This document shows positions 15,201 to 24,300 of a DNA stretch of 64,000 bases, in pieces; positions within the stretch are counted from its first letter, which is position 1, and each line of letters begins with the position of its first letter. The translations under genes and the position numbers were made by a program. The notes beneath the pieces are model-generated. The model was not told the DNA's origin. It made no database searches and worked only from the letters and a program-made list of their open reading frames with translations. Origin of the DNA: Penelope pileata (taxonomy: Eukaryota; Chordata; Aves; Galliformes; Cracidae); contig WBMW01000464.1 in NCBI GenBank assembly GCA_013396635.1, positions 186,001 through 250,000 of the forward strand. The letters are read 5' to 3'.

Positions 15201-17300
15201 TGTCCTCAACGCCGATTTAGTCACATAACCAAAACACAGAACTGCATGGGATGCTATGAAGAGAATTAACCACAACTGGAAATCTGAATCTTGGCTAAAG
15301 GGGAGGAAAAACGTTGTTACTATAACGAAGCGCTCTCAGTCCTGCTGGGTTTTGGTGCAGGTTTCGATATAGGTATATATATCACTATTCTCTGCAACTG
15401 CCAGCTGCACTTGGGGAAATGCAAGGCTCTTTGCTTTGTCCTGCATTTCCTTCTTTCTTGCATTCACTGGGAAGCAGTTGAGAGTGTGTTTTTCCGGGGT
15501 GAAAAGTGAGTCTCTGTGTGTTATCCCCCTCTGGGGAGATAAAGATTTTTTCTTTCTACGAAGTCATGCATATGGGTATGTTTGGGAGGGAGGAGGAAAC
15601 AAAAATAAGAACCTGAAAATTTGCTTTTTTCTCCTTCTACTTCCTACTCCCTTCTAGGATACAGATGGGAGCGTCAGCTAGTGTTTAGGAGCAAGCTAAC
15701 TATGCACACAGCATTTGATCGCAAAGACAACGCACATCCAGCAGAAATCACCGCCCTCGGCATCTCTAAGTGAGTACCTGATGCATTTTTTCAGTATTGT
15801 CAGAGGATGCAGACAGTGTTCTTTCTTTGCATAATGTTTTGTGGCTCTTTTGTTTAGAACACAAGTTAATATCTTGGTCATTAAACATCATTAAATATTC
15901 TAACATCTAAAATCAGCCATCATTGTCTGTGTGTTACTGGGCCAGAGTTGTCACAGGAATGCTTTTGCTTTTTTCTTCCAGGGATCACAGCAGAATTCTT
16001 ATCGGGGATGGCCGTGGCCGAGTGTTCAGTTGGTCTGTGAGTGATCAGCCGGGCCGATCAGCAGCTGATCACTGGGTGAAGGATGAGGGAGGAGACAGCT
16101 GCTCGGGCTGTGCAGTCCGGTTTTCGCTCACTGAGAGGCGTCACCATTGCAGGAACTGCGGACAGCTCTTCTGCCAAAAGTAAGCCAGCCCCCAGCCTCC
16201 TTTAGACTCTTTCCCATACAGAATTTTTGGCTATGTAAAGCAATTGCACACTACCAAACTCTACTAGCAGACTGAGGTTTTGCACTCCCTTATCAAAACA
16301 GAGCTGAAAAAAAAGAAAAGTGTTCTCAAAATTTCTAGAGAAGAGTTGGAAAAGGCAGACAAACCTCTTTATAAAAACAGTTAAGCTATCAGCTGACAAC
16401 AGGTGTCAATGAATGAAATCTAAATGAAATCTGGTGCCAGTTTTGAAATCTCCCTGTTGGCCATCTGGGAAAACCAAATCATGAATTCTAGGCAAATTAA
16501 CAAAGGAAAAAACACATTTGTTTTTCAGCAAATAGATCACAGAATGGTTTAGGTTGGAAGGGACCTTAGAGATCATCTTGTTCCAACCCCCCTGCCATGG
16601 GCAAGGACACCTCCCACTAGACCAGGCTGCCCAAAGCCCCATCCAGCCTGGCCTTGAATACTTCCAGGGAGGGGGCATCTACAACTTCTCTGGGCAACCT
16701 GTTCCAGTGTCTCACCACCCTCACGGTGAAGAATTTCCTCCTTATATCTAAATCTATCCTCTTTCAGTTTATAACTGTTACCCCTTGTCCTATCACTACC
16801 TGTCCTTGTAAAAAGCCCCTCCTCATCTTTCCTGTAGGCCCCTTCAGGTCCTGGAAGGCTGCTATCAGGTCCCCCCGCAGCCTTCTCTTCTCCAGGCTGA
16901 AGAGTCCTAACTCTCTCAGCCTGTCCTCGTAGGGGAGGTGCTCCAGCCCTCTGATCATCTTCGTGACCCTCCTCTGGACCCGCTCCAACAGCTCCACATC
17001 CTTCTTGTGCTGGGGGCCCCAGAACTGAGCCATTTTGTCATCATTTTGTCAGTCTACAAACAACACTGTCTGTCAAATTTTGGATGGTCTTTGAAGTCAC
17101 AATGATAATTTCCACCCTTGAGAAGAAAACAGTGAGGCTGGGAGAGAGCCCATGTTCACAGTGGTTTTTTGCTCTACAGGTGCAGTCGGTTTCAGTCTGA
17201 AATCAAGCGTCTGAAGATTTCATCACCAGTTAGAGTCTGCCAGAACTGTTTCTACAACTTGCAGCATGAGCGGGGTTTGGAGGAGGGGCCCAGGAATTGA
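141..17300 (+). CDS. WDFY3: WDFY3 (ALFY), 3' part of gene: 18 terminal coding exons
   Basis: WDFY3 is a very large cytosolic/nuclear scaffold that links ubiquitinated protein aggregates and p62 to the autophagy machinery. The window holds its C-terminal quarter: 18 exons with GT-AG junctions, all in consistent phase, totalling 2623 coding bases (873 complete residues plus TGA at 17298-17300). In order they encode the end of the PH-BEACH linker, BEACH (starting RGEISNFQYLMHLN), WD40 repeats, a serine-rich acidic linker containing DGFIFVNY (the GABARAP-binding LIR known in human ALFY), and a FYVE zinc finger with WVKD, RRHHCR and RVC motifs. The combination BEACH-WD40-FYVE is diagnostic for WDFY3/WDFY4; the FYVE signature and LIR favour WDFY3, and the sequence is nearly identical to mammalian WDFY3 as I remember it. 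Exons: 141-221, 728-782, 1112-1231, 1638-1755, 2956-3062, 3830-3983, 6197-6288, 6584-6796, 7811-7958, 8935-9089, 9535-9693, 11146-11325, 12337-12519, 13112-13208, 14255-14584, 15658-15769, 15982-16179, 17180-17300. Upstream exons lie outside the window. Introns hold little beyond T-rich tracts and the repeats listed separately. Confidence 0.98.
728..782 (+). CDS. WDFY3: WDFY3 exon: end of PH-BEACH linker
   Basis: A short 55-base exon between TTATTAG and GTAAGT. It completes a Gly codon, then encodes SGLLSTLVGEKSVTQRWE. The terminal RWE joins the next exon's RGEISNF, matching the usual junction into a BEACH domain. Confidence 0.92.
1112..1231 (+). CDS. WDFY3: WDFY3 exon: start of BEACH domain
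   Basis: A 40-codon exon, phase 0 at both ends, after CTTCCTTCAG and before GTAAAT. It opens with RGEISNFQYLMHLNTLAGRS and contains NDLMQYPVFPW, the hallmark N-terminal block of BEACH domains. Confidence 0.97.
1638..1755 (+). CDS. WDFY3: WDFY3 exon: BEACH domain
   Basis: It follows TTTTTAAAG and ends at G|GTAAGT with one base of a split Gly codon. It encodes ELDLTNPKTFRNLAKPMGAQ and then a basic stretch ending DWEDPNG. The LDL-x-xPxxFRxLxKPMGAQ pattern is a conserved BEACH motif. Confidence 0.97.
2956..3062 (+). CDS. WDFY3: WDFY3 exon: BEACH core
   Basis: The acceptor is TTTTCTGCAG and the donor GTAAAA. It encodes ETPAYHYGTHYSSAMIVASY then LVRMEPFTQIFLRLQ. The HYGTHYSS block and the RxEPFT motif are near-invariant in BEACH domains. 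Confidence 0.98.
3830..3983 (+). CDS. WDFY3: WDFY3 exon: BEACH core
   Basis: The acceptor is TGTCCCGCAG and the donor G|GTAGGC. It begins GGHFDLADRMFHSV and ends with LIPEFFYLPEFL and NSNNFDLG, the conserved FDxxDRxF and ELIPEFFYLPEFL signatures of BEACH. Confidence 0.98.
4343..4430. repeat. T-rich low-complexity tract in a WDFY3 intron
   Basis: Long T runs broken by single G or A bases sit in the 2.2-kb intron between the exons ending at 3983 and starting at 6197. This is simple sequence with no coding potential. Confidence 0.85.
4646..4708. repeat. 30-bp tandem duplication, 2.1 copies
   Basis: The 30-base unit starting ACAGTAAATACTTAAC occurs at 4646-4675 and again at 4676-4705, with three further matching bases. 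The copies are identical, so the duplication is recent or under length polymorphism. It lies inside a WDFY3 intron. Confidence 0.95.
6197..6288 (+). CDS. WDFY3: WDFY3 exon: BEACH domain
   Basis: A 92-base exon between TTTTACAG and GTAATT. It encodes CKQNGTKLGDVILPPWAKGD followed by PREFIRVHRE. The LPPWA block is typical of BEACH proteins. The 2.2-kb intron before it carries T-rich low-complexity DNA and a 30-bp tandem repeat. Confidence 0.97.
6584..6796 (+). CDS. WDFY3: WDFY3 exon: BEACH C-terminal part
   Basis: A 71-codon, phase-0 exon after GGATTTCAG and before GTATAC. It encodes ALECDFVSAHLHEWIDLIFG and onward to GFINNFGQIPKQ. The LHEWIDLIFGYKQ and FxQIPxQLF motifs mark the end of the BEACH fold. 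Confidence 0.98.
7811..7958 (+). CDS. WDFY3: WDFY3 exon: BEACH end and linker to WD40
   Basis: It follows GAATTTCAG and ends at G|GTAAAA. It encodes LFKKPHPPKRVRSRLNGEAV, then a flexible stretch and DKIFFHHLDNLRPSL. This is the basic linker that joins BEACH to the beta-propeller. Confidence 0.96.
8935..9089 (+). CDS. WDFY3: WDFY3 exon: first propeller blade
   Basis: The acceptor is TTTTTTAG and the donor GTTTGT, a weaker but legal donor. It encodes ELKEPVGQIVCTDKGILAVE and then WNKTFAWGYADLSCRLG, beta-strand-rich sequence at the start of the WD40 region. Confidence 0.95.
9535..9693 (+). CDS. WDFY3: WDFY3 exon: WD40 repeat
   Basis: A 53-codon, phase-0 exon after ATTTCCAG and before GTAAAA. 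It includes GQILCAICPNPKLVITGGTS followed by AVCVWEMG, a complete WD-type blade ending in the V-C-V-W pattern. Confidence 0.97.
11146..11325 (+). CDS. WDFY3: WDFY3 exon: canonical WD40 repeat
   Basis: A 60-codon, phase-0 exon after TTTTGCAG and before GTAAGA. It contains LLGHTDTVTCLTASLAYHII and then SGSRDRTCIIWDL, a textbook GH...WD repeat, followed by the start of another blade at LRGHRAPVSALCIN. Confidence 0.98.
12337..12519 (+). CDS. WDFY3: WDFY3 exon: WD40 repeat
   Basis: A 61-codon, phase-0 exon after ATTTTCAG and before GTACGT. It reads GDIVSCAGTYIHVWSINGSP, then NTFTGRSQQIMCC and VIVTGHSDGVVR, which runs into FWRME in the next exon to close a blade. Confidence 0.97.
13112..13208 (+). 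CDS. WDFY3: WDFY3 exon: last WD40 blade and linker
   Basis: The acceptor is TCTCTCCAG and the donor G|GTATGT. It encodes FWRMEFLQVPETPAPEPVEV and then an acidic tail, ending the propeller and starting the disordered linker. Confidence 0.95.
14255..14584 (+). CDS. WDFY3: WDFY3 exon: acidic/Ser-rich linker with LIR motif
   Basis: At 330 bases this is the largest exon here, after TGAATTCAG and before GTAAAA. It encodes a disordered DSSDSDADD-type acidic stretch, a Ser/Arg region (SGSDDSRRWSDQLSLDEK) and then DGFIFVNYSEG. FIFV preceded by acidic residues fits the [FWY]xx[LIV] LC3-interacting region that human ALFY uses to bind GABARAP. Sequence between the acidic stretch and the LIR diverges most from mammals, as expected for a linker. 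Confidence 0.95.
14753..15278 (-). mobile_element. Solo LTR of an old avian endogenous retrovirus, antisense in WDFY3 intron
   Basis: About 525 bases in the intron between the exons ending at 14584 and starting at 15658. The plus strand begins TGTGGTGGGTTTACC and contains TGGCATGGATATCCCTTTG and CCTCCCAACTTCTTGCAC, strings I recognise from a common bird ERV LTR family in reverse complement. The element therefore reads on the minus strand, antisense to WDFY3. No gag, pol or env coding is present. The far edge near 15278 is approximate, and the family assignment is from memory. Confidence 0.7.
15658..15769 (+). CDS. WDFY3: WDFY3 exon: pre-FYVE segment
   Basis: It follows CCCTTCTAG and ends at AA|GTGAGT, splitting a Lys codon. 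It encodes YRWERQLVFRSKLTMHTAFD, then NAHPAEITALGIS, a WD-like strand that continues into the next exon. Confidence 0.97.
15982..16179 (+). CDS. WDFY3: WDFY3 exon: FYVE finger, first half
   Basis: The acceptor is TTTCTTCCAG and the donor AA|GTAAGC. It encodes DHSRILIGDGRGRVFSWSVS, then HWVKDEGGDSCSGC and ERRHHCRNCGQLFCQK. It contains the WxxD and R(R/K)HHCR motifs that bind phosphatidylinositol 3-phosphate, and the first zinc-binding CxxC pairs. Confidence 0.98.
16535..17030 (-). mobile_element. CR1 non-LTR retrotransposon, 3' fragment
   Basis: About 500 bases in the last WDFY3 intron. The minus strand encodes the end of the CR1 reverse-transcriptase protein (LLERVQRRVTKMIRGLEHLP, then YEDRLRELGLFSLEKRRLRG and GDLIAAFQ) and then the typical CR1 3' tail, ending at the TCACAGAATGGTTTAGGTTGG side near 16535. 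It is 5'-truncated, as most CR1 copies are, and antisense to WDFY3. The reading frame is open but shows only the last part of the protein. Confidence 0.95.
17180..17300 (+). CDS. WDFY3: WDFY3 terminal coding exon: FYVE end and stop
   Basis: It follows TGCTCTACAG. The first base completes the split Lys codon, then CSRFQSEIKRLKISSPVRVC and QNCFYNLQHERG finish the FYVE domain, including the RVC motif and the last Cys pair. The stop TGA is at 17298-17300. A CR1 element lies in the 1-kb intron just upstream. Confidence 0.98.
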
Positions 17301-17655
17301 CAAGGTAGTGGCAAATGGAGACCTCGTCCAGCCCCGCTGTCACTCCAAGAACTAATAGGAGTAACATGCTGTGATCGAAAGGGAGTAGAATATTGTCTGT
17401 TTACACTTAAGTTTATATTGCATTTTAAGCACTGAAAGTATAAGGGATCATTGAATTGATTTGTGTTGGTGGAAGGTGTGTGATGAGGTGAATGGCATAT
17501 TTAAGTGAAGAGCAAGGCCCAGGAAGACATGGTTAATAACCACGGATACAATAGAACTGTCAACCCCTAACTCTGTTGACATGGCTATGAAGAAAATCCT
17601 CACTTATCCTAAACACCAGTTCTTGTCTTGTTTTTGTAGAGTAGTCATCTTTACT

Positions 17656-17684
17656 GGGGTGGGGGGGTGGGAGGGGAAGGGAAG
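17656..17684 (+). promoter_or_regulatory. Potential RNA G-quadruplex in WDFY3 3'UTR
   Basis: Five G runs (4, 7, 3, 4 and 3 Gs) are separated by one or two bases on the mRNA-sense strand, about 360 bases after the stop. This satisfies the G3+N1-7 quadruplex rule with very short loops. Folding and function are inferred. Confidence 0.6.
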
Positions 17685-17737
17685 GCTTTTTAGAAGATAG
17701 TTGTAAATCTGCCTTCTTCGCAAGCAACTGTGTATAT

Positions 17738-17745
17738 TGTAAATA
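17738..17745 (+). promoter_or_regulatory. Pumilio-type element in WDFY3 3'UTR
   Basis: TGTAAATA matches the TGTANATA consensus bound by Pumilio proteins. A second match, TGTATATA, lies at 18660-18667. Both are in the sense strand of the 3'UTR. Short motifs occur by chance in AT-rich DNA, so this is only suggestive. Confidence 0.4.
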
Positions 17746-18325
17746 GATATAATGGCCTTTTTATCTAAATATGAACTTAACTGCCTGTTACATGGGACTT
17801 CAGATTAACCACTATACTTTGTGTGGCATCTTTATCTCATCTATCAACTTAAATATGAATGTTTAAATAACAAAAAACCAGAAAACTCAAAGGCATTATG
17901 TGTATTTCTGTTAAAAATCCAGTCTGTGCATGTTCGTTCTTTCAGTTGCCCACAGTATCTTAATTTAAATAAGGCTATTCATGGAATTACATGGATTTTT
18001 TCAAAAGAAAACTTTTTTTGAGAATAGGACTTGGAGTATTTTATTCTAGCTGTAAGATAACCAGGAACTAAATTGTACACTTTGGTTGCATTTTATACCA
18101 AACTATTTACCACCTCAGTGTTGTTCATATTTAACAAGGCCTCTTTTATACATATGTCAGAGCTGCAGTTTTGTTAATTACTTAATGTTCATTAGCAGCT
18201 GATTCATGCAGTGCAAGAACCAGCTTTTACCTTTAAGTCAATAGCAATTGGCTTGCATACAGGTACAGAATGGATTTCCTGTGCATAGAATTTTACCACT
18301 GTTGTCCTGTAGCTTATTTGCAAAA

Positions 18326-18338
18326 AATAAAAAATAAA
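18326..18338 (+). terminator. Candidate proximal poly(A) signals of WDFY3
   Basis: Two overlapping AATAAA hexamers at 18326 and 18333, about 1.0 kb after the stop. They could give a short 3'UTR isoform. Confidence 0.45.
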
Positions 18339-20779
18339 AAAAGTTTAGAACAACGTAGTCGTTGCTCTAAAACGGGTTAGCGCTAGGCCTCTCAGAGATG
18401 CTTCTAAGAGCTATCTTCGTGTGTCAGCAAATGGCATGACCCTGAGGACAGCGATAATTTCCATTACCATTTTTAAGTTTTAATATGAATTGAATTGCAG
18501 TATTTTTTTACTACTCCGTCACTTCTTTTGCACTACATGTGGGATGAAGTAGAGACACGGACATCCACTGGGATCTGATCACATGCGTCAGATAGGCCCG
18601 TGGACTACTTTCCAAAGGAGGTTTTGACAGTGGGTTTTTTGTTTGTTTTTTGTTTTTAATGTATATATATTTTGTAAATGAGTGACAAACTGATCTAGGT
18701 ATGTTTGCAATGGGTTCTCCTAAACAACGGTAAGGATGCGACCCAAACCAACAGAAGACAGGCGGCCCCACTTTTGCTCCGCTAGAATGTCAGTGAGTGT
18801 CTTCGCTCCAGATGGTGAGATCATCCTGCACTGGAATGCTTTGGGTGGACTCTGGCCCTGGGAAGCAGATGGTTAAATTACTGTTGGAATCCCAGCATGG
18901 GAAATGCCAGCCCCTCTGCAACAGGGGGTCGCTGGCACTGAGGGGCACACCTGTCTTCTCTTGGTTGGAGCTTCTAGTGGGGAATAATTTGTTAATCCTG
19001 ACCACTTACTCTTTACCCTTGTATCACATGTTTATGCACTGAAGGTTAAATATGTATTTTGATACATGTTTGTTTATTATGTATGTGCTGGTCTGTAAAA
19101 TGAGATAAATTCCTGTTTTGGTATGTATACTAGGTCCCCAAATGAGCAAAAAGGCTTTTCTAGAGCCCTTGCACACTGTTGAGTAAATGCAGGTTTGTTT
19201 AGATTAGCTGACCCAAATAGATCCCTTTGGATCCAAACTGTGATGATCAAATAGCTGCATTGCATGGCTCCCTTGACAGAATTATTGTTGAAAATGGAGG
19301 GGGGGAAGCCCTCAATAAATGTGCATGGAGTGCTTGAATGTCTGTATTCAGATGTTCTCTCTAACGTTGCCTTGACCCTTCCCGAAATGATGCGAAGCCA
19401 GCACAATTTGGAGGACAGGCTGGTGGCCTGCGTGATTTCTGTTTGAAGAGAAGGCTGCTCTAACAACCGTTAAATGCCTTTTAGTCCTCAGAGATTCCCT
19501 CCTCTTGCCTCCAGTTTTCAAATCAAGACCAAATTTAAGGAAGAATTTTGTTCCACAGATTGGAGCTTTTACAGCCACATAATTAAACCCTAATAAAAAC
19601 AGGGCTTCTGACAGTAACTTTGATATAATCTAAACATTAGAAGAAATCTGGCATATAGTACTAACGTGGGTTCGTGAAGGTTGTGTGCTGTCAGTGACAA
19701 CGGAGTTGGCTGTGTTTGGCTGTGTAGGCGCATGGCACCAGTGTCAATCTGTGCTTTTTACCTTTGGCAGCATAGTAAAATCAAGATCATTATTCCTTCC
19801 AAAGTCTGTAGCGTAGACGTTGGTCCACATTTGCATTTTGCAAACCGTTAACTACAGCCTTGTGACTTAATTCTTCAGCCGCGCTGTTCCAAAACCGCGT
19901 TTGTGCTGGTAGGAGGTGGAGGGGAGAAAACCCACCTGCTCGTATTTCCTCTGGCAGCTGGTGCTGTGGGCAACTGCTTTGTTCACTTGGGAGTGGTTTT
20001 TTCTTTCAAGCTTCTAATGCAAATACTTGCTTTGTTTTCCATGTAAAGATTGGTTGCGCAAAAATATACTCATGTACACAACATCAGTAGACTGTATTCT
20101 CTGCAAGTACCTCACGTCTTCTCCTGCCTTGTTCTTTGTAGTATACTTACTCATGTACTCTTAACATTCGTATGTAGTGTGCAACTGTAATGTCATGCTT
20201 ATGAGAGGGGGTTGGCTGCCTCCAGCCCACAGTCATCAGTTCAATAGCAAAACACTTTAGATAAGTTATTTTGCACTTTCTTATGTATAAAATTGGTAGA
20301 TACTTATATTTGCTTTGTATCATTTAAAGACTCCTTTTGTTTCAGTAAATGAACTGTGTATAAAATATTTATGCAGTTAAAACTGTTTTTAGACAGTATT
20401 TTTAATTTCAGCAAGTTTGGTTACTTGTTGCATGACTATTAACACAGCTGACTTTTTGTGTCAGTGCAATGTATATTTTTTTTGTCCTGTTATTAACTTG
20501 TAAGCCCTAGTTAAATGGCCATTTATTTGTACAGCAGCAGGAGTAAATTGAAGATAACTGGCTAAGACTGGAGTGTGGAATTTTGTACTATATTGCAGAA
20601 TCCAATATCTGTTTTTTGGTGGTTACGTAAAAGGCCTGACGATTTACTATCTAGTGTGCAATCTGTGATATCTGAATGTTCATTGTATATTTGTCTCCAA
20701 TGCAAAAAGTTAGAGTAACACAATTACAATACATGATTAAATGCAATAGTTCAGGTACTTAAGTATTTTTTTCATTTCA

Positions 20780-20785
20780 AATAAA
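20780..20785 (+). terminator. Candidate distal poly(A) signal of WDFY3
   Basis: AATAAA within TCAAATAAATACC, 3.5 kb after the stop and 70 bases before a second AATAAA. Either could serve the long isoform. Confidence 0.5.
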
Positions 20786-20849
20786 TACCTGCTATTTACC
20801 ACCAAAAAGCTGTTTTGCATTTGTTGGAAAGAAGCAACATTTGCAGCTG

Positions 20850-20855
20850 AATAAA
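20850..20855 (+). terminator. Candidate distal poly(A) signal of WDFY3
   Basis: AATAAA within GCTGAATAAACATTT, followed within 40 bases by a GT-containing stretch. It is the last strong signal before repeat-containing intergenic DNA begins, so I take it as the likely gene end. Confidence 0.55.
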
Positions 20856-21272
20856 CATTTTTAAAATGGGAGTGGTAATTGATGAGTACCATGTTTCTTT
20901 ATGCTCAAGAGGAGTGAATTTGTCACTTTATGTGATTTTGCTTTCTGAAGACAAGTACAGTTATCCACAATGATGCAGTATGAAATCGTGAATCTTTAAT
21001 TTTATCTTTTTCCTTTATGAATGTCATTGTAGAGAGTGTGGAGCCAGCAGAATTTGTCAGTGTTTAGAAGAGTAAGCCATACCGATATAGAGAAGGCAGG
21101 CAGCAGACAGCATGATCTAAGTCATGTTCCACAAGGACGTTTCAGGAGGAGGAAGTATTAAAAATTTAAATAATCTTTTCCAAGGAGAGGACAACTCCTA
21201 GAGCAGACCTTGACCTTATCTGGTGAGATACAGCTTAAGATCCCCAAACATTGAAATATGTTACTAATTCTA

Positions 21273-21366
21273 AGAATCACAGAATCATAAACGTTGGAAA
21301 AGACCTCTGAGATCATGTAGTCCAACCGTGAACCCATTACCACCATGCCCACGTCAACCCCTCTGT
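21273..21366 (-). mobile_element. CR1 3'-end fragment
   Basis: About 90 bases beginning AAGAATCACAGAATCATAAA, with GACCTCTGAGATCATGTAGT and TCCAACC, the standard CR1 3' tail in reverse complement. Only the tail remains. Confidence 0.85.
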
Positions 21367-24300
21367 GTATGCTTTTCTAATTTGGTAGTGCCGAAGAAGG
21401 TGGGTTTTCATTGGGATAGTTACTTGCATGGAAATGCTGGCTGCTAACAGTTTTTCTCCAATTAAAAAACAGGCTTTGATGCAGCTGGACTTATCATGTT
21501 CCTTGGCTGATTAACACCAGAACTCACACTGCGTTCTCAGTACTTGTCAGTAAGTGGTTTCTTTAGCTGTAAGATAAAAGTACCTTCAACTGGTGTTCTT
21601 AGCCACCTGTGCTTACTGCATTTAATGCAAACTGATTTCATGAAGGCTTTGTGGGGTGGGAGGGAGTTGTTTAGAGTGTATTTAAGTGTGCTCTTGGGTC
21701 ATAGTTAGCCCACCTGTTCTGGTGTCATGAAGCAGGTCACAAATAAACTTCAGCAGTGAGTGCTTTGAGCCAGTAAACCACCCTGGAGTCTGTGTGTCAG
21801 GTCTGGGGTCATCAGGGGAAAGATGCCCTCCTACTCATAGCTCCACTTTATGGTATTTCAACACCTTTTTCTTACTGGCAAAAATGAGCTAGCATTCTTC
21901 ATAGATCCGTGCCATGTTAAGGTAGCAAACCTGTGCTTAATTGCATCATGAAAGATGTGAAGAAATGGTAGTTGGTGGCATGAGTAGTTTTCATGGCTTT
22001 TTTTTCCAGGATATATGCTCCCACTAACTCAGTCTTTTATAGCAAGTCTATCATGCAATATTTTGGGAGTAGCCTGCATTTTGTTTCTTACCATTGGAGA
22101 TTCATTCTTTTGAAAGCTTGCTCAAACCCTGCTCATAGATGAGGCTTTCAGTGCTGAAAGTCTTCGGCTCAGACCTGTCTGGCTGCGTGTTTCGTCCTGC
22201 TTCTCTCAGTGATGCGGTGGAGCAAACAGTGATGGAGTAAGAGGTAACATTCATGCACAGCCACAAAGCCATCTGATTTGTAGTATCCTTTGTGTGAATA
22301 TTGCCATTAGAACTAGCTACAGCATACAATGTTAAAGTAATTTTTAAAAAAATAGAAAAAGGGACAGATCTGAGAAAGGTTCGATGCATTATGATGGACA
22401 TTTTTTACACGTTGCCTTTCTAGCTGTGGGAAAGAAGTGTTATGTGACGTATTTTGAAAACTTTTTGTAGTGTAAACTGAAACTGATAAGGTCTGACAGA
22501 TCGAAAATCTGTGGAAAAAAACAAGCTCCTCCAATCAAAACTCAGTGGCTACCTTGCAATTTCTTGCCTAAAAAAGGGTCTTTCTCGTAACTAGGACTTC
22601 AATGGTAGGCCTGAGGAACGTGTAAGGATAAATGAAGGTGGGCTAACTCCTGCTCTGGAAGGTCCTTGTTCGTGCAAGGAGATGCAGCAAACTTTCCTCT
22701 GCGGCTGGTGTGATCAGCACTCCCTCGCAATATGCCTACAGTCAACTGGAAGGGGCTTCTCTGAGCTTTGCCAGTTTAATTCCACACTTAATTTGTTTCA
22801 CTTCCCTTGCGGCTTCAACTCCTTGTGGTGGGACAGGCTGCTGGCTTGTAGGGGACTAACTTGGGCTGTGTCTTTCCAATGAGATCAGATTGGCATTACT
22901 GCTGGGGATTGAGGCATGGTGCATGGCCATGCAATGCAGCCCTGCTGGCGCTGGGCAGCCCATAAGACCCTCAAGAGGATGACTGTTAGCCCGGTCATCC
23001 ATCAGCAGGGTCCTTTCATGGCTGCCCAGGCTCATGTAGGATGTGGCTTTTATGGAAATAAAGCATGTAGCTCTTCATGCCAGGCTTTTCAACTTTTTTC
23101 AATGAAGAAAAATGTGACAGACACTGTTCAAAGGGAATTGAGGCTTGCAGTGGACAACATCTTCTGTCATAAGAGCTGAATACTCTTCATTTTCCTGCGG
23201 TAAAATTCCTAGCTTTCTGTTGAGGCCTAGTCTGAAGGGAGGAAAAGCATATGCAGCTTGCATTTAAATTCACTTTTCCCTCTCAGCTTGGGCAGAGATG
23301 CTGCTTTGTCTCCTGCTGAGGAGTCCCTCTGCCCCATTTCAGTGTCTCCTTCCTTACCCAGTGGGGCCCAGGCCGTGTGTAACACCTCAGAAAGCACAGC
23401 AAGAAGCTTTGAAGTACTCAGCTTCTGTAACACGAAGTTCACTAGAAGGTTGCTCTGCAAATGCTGTAGGCTTTCCATGTGTTATGAAATATACCTGAGG
23501 TTGCTCTTTTCAGCTTACGGGGACACAAAGAGGGCTGCCAATGGAAAAAGAAAATCCACTTTCAGCATGGGCCAGAATAATGTCCAGGTAGCTGTTACTT
23601 AACCCAGCTTTCCATCTTCCCAGGCCACTCAGACCTGTCAAAAACCACCTGTAGTCAGCTTTCTAGTAACATCTGGATCAGCTGCTGCCTTGTGGATTCC
23701 AGGAACTAGAGATGTGGACAGGTTTTATTCCCTGAAGAATAAAAGCCTGAAGGCTTTGTGCAGACTCCTCTCTGCATGATGCAGTTACAGGGACTAGCAG
23801 TTATAATTGGTTTACTCATAATGCCCAAGGAGGAGAGATGTCTTTCATCTTCCCTAACTGGAACTGGCTATGTCTCTAAGCAACACAGGCCTGCATTTTC
23901 ACTGGTAGCTGATGCTATGGGTCCCCTGTTTGGTTTTTCAAATAAGTAAGAAAAGGTCAGAATCACAGAATGATTAGGAGCAGGAACAGAGAGCAAGTTT
24001 TGCAGAGGAAATAGTAGAAATTTGCATTGGTGCTGAATTGCAAAGAGCTATTTGATGTATTCACAGATAACTTGTAGGGTATATGTGTTTTAAAAAGAAA
24101 CAAGAACATCTGACTTTGCAGTCTCTCTGGCTAGCCAGAGACTTCATTTTAAAATTTATTCTTTTTGCAAAATCTTATCCCTTTAAGTTAACTAAAATAG
24201 TCTCTTTTGGAGCTGCATTGCCGCTGGTCACAGGGATGCTGTACCCACTGCCTGCACAGGCATCCACGCACCTTCCCAGGGGCTGATGCCATGAGAGGGG

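Larger units (their letters stand above)
17301..20870 (+). other. WDFY3: WDFY3 3'UTR
   Basis: Non-coding DNA directly after the stop codon. It lacks interspersed repeats, is AT-rich, and has candidate poly(A) signals at 18326, 18333, 20780 and 20850. Repeat-free sequence to about 20.87 kb followed by CR1 remnants from 21.27 kb fits a single long 3'UTR. The extent is inferred from the last strong AATAAA and has not been checked against transcripts. Confidence 0.75.
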
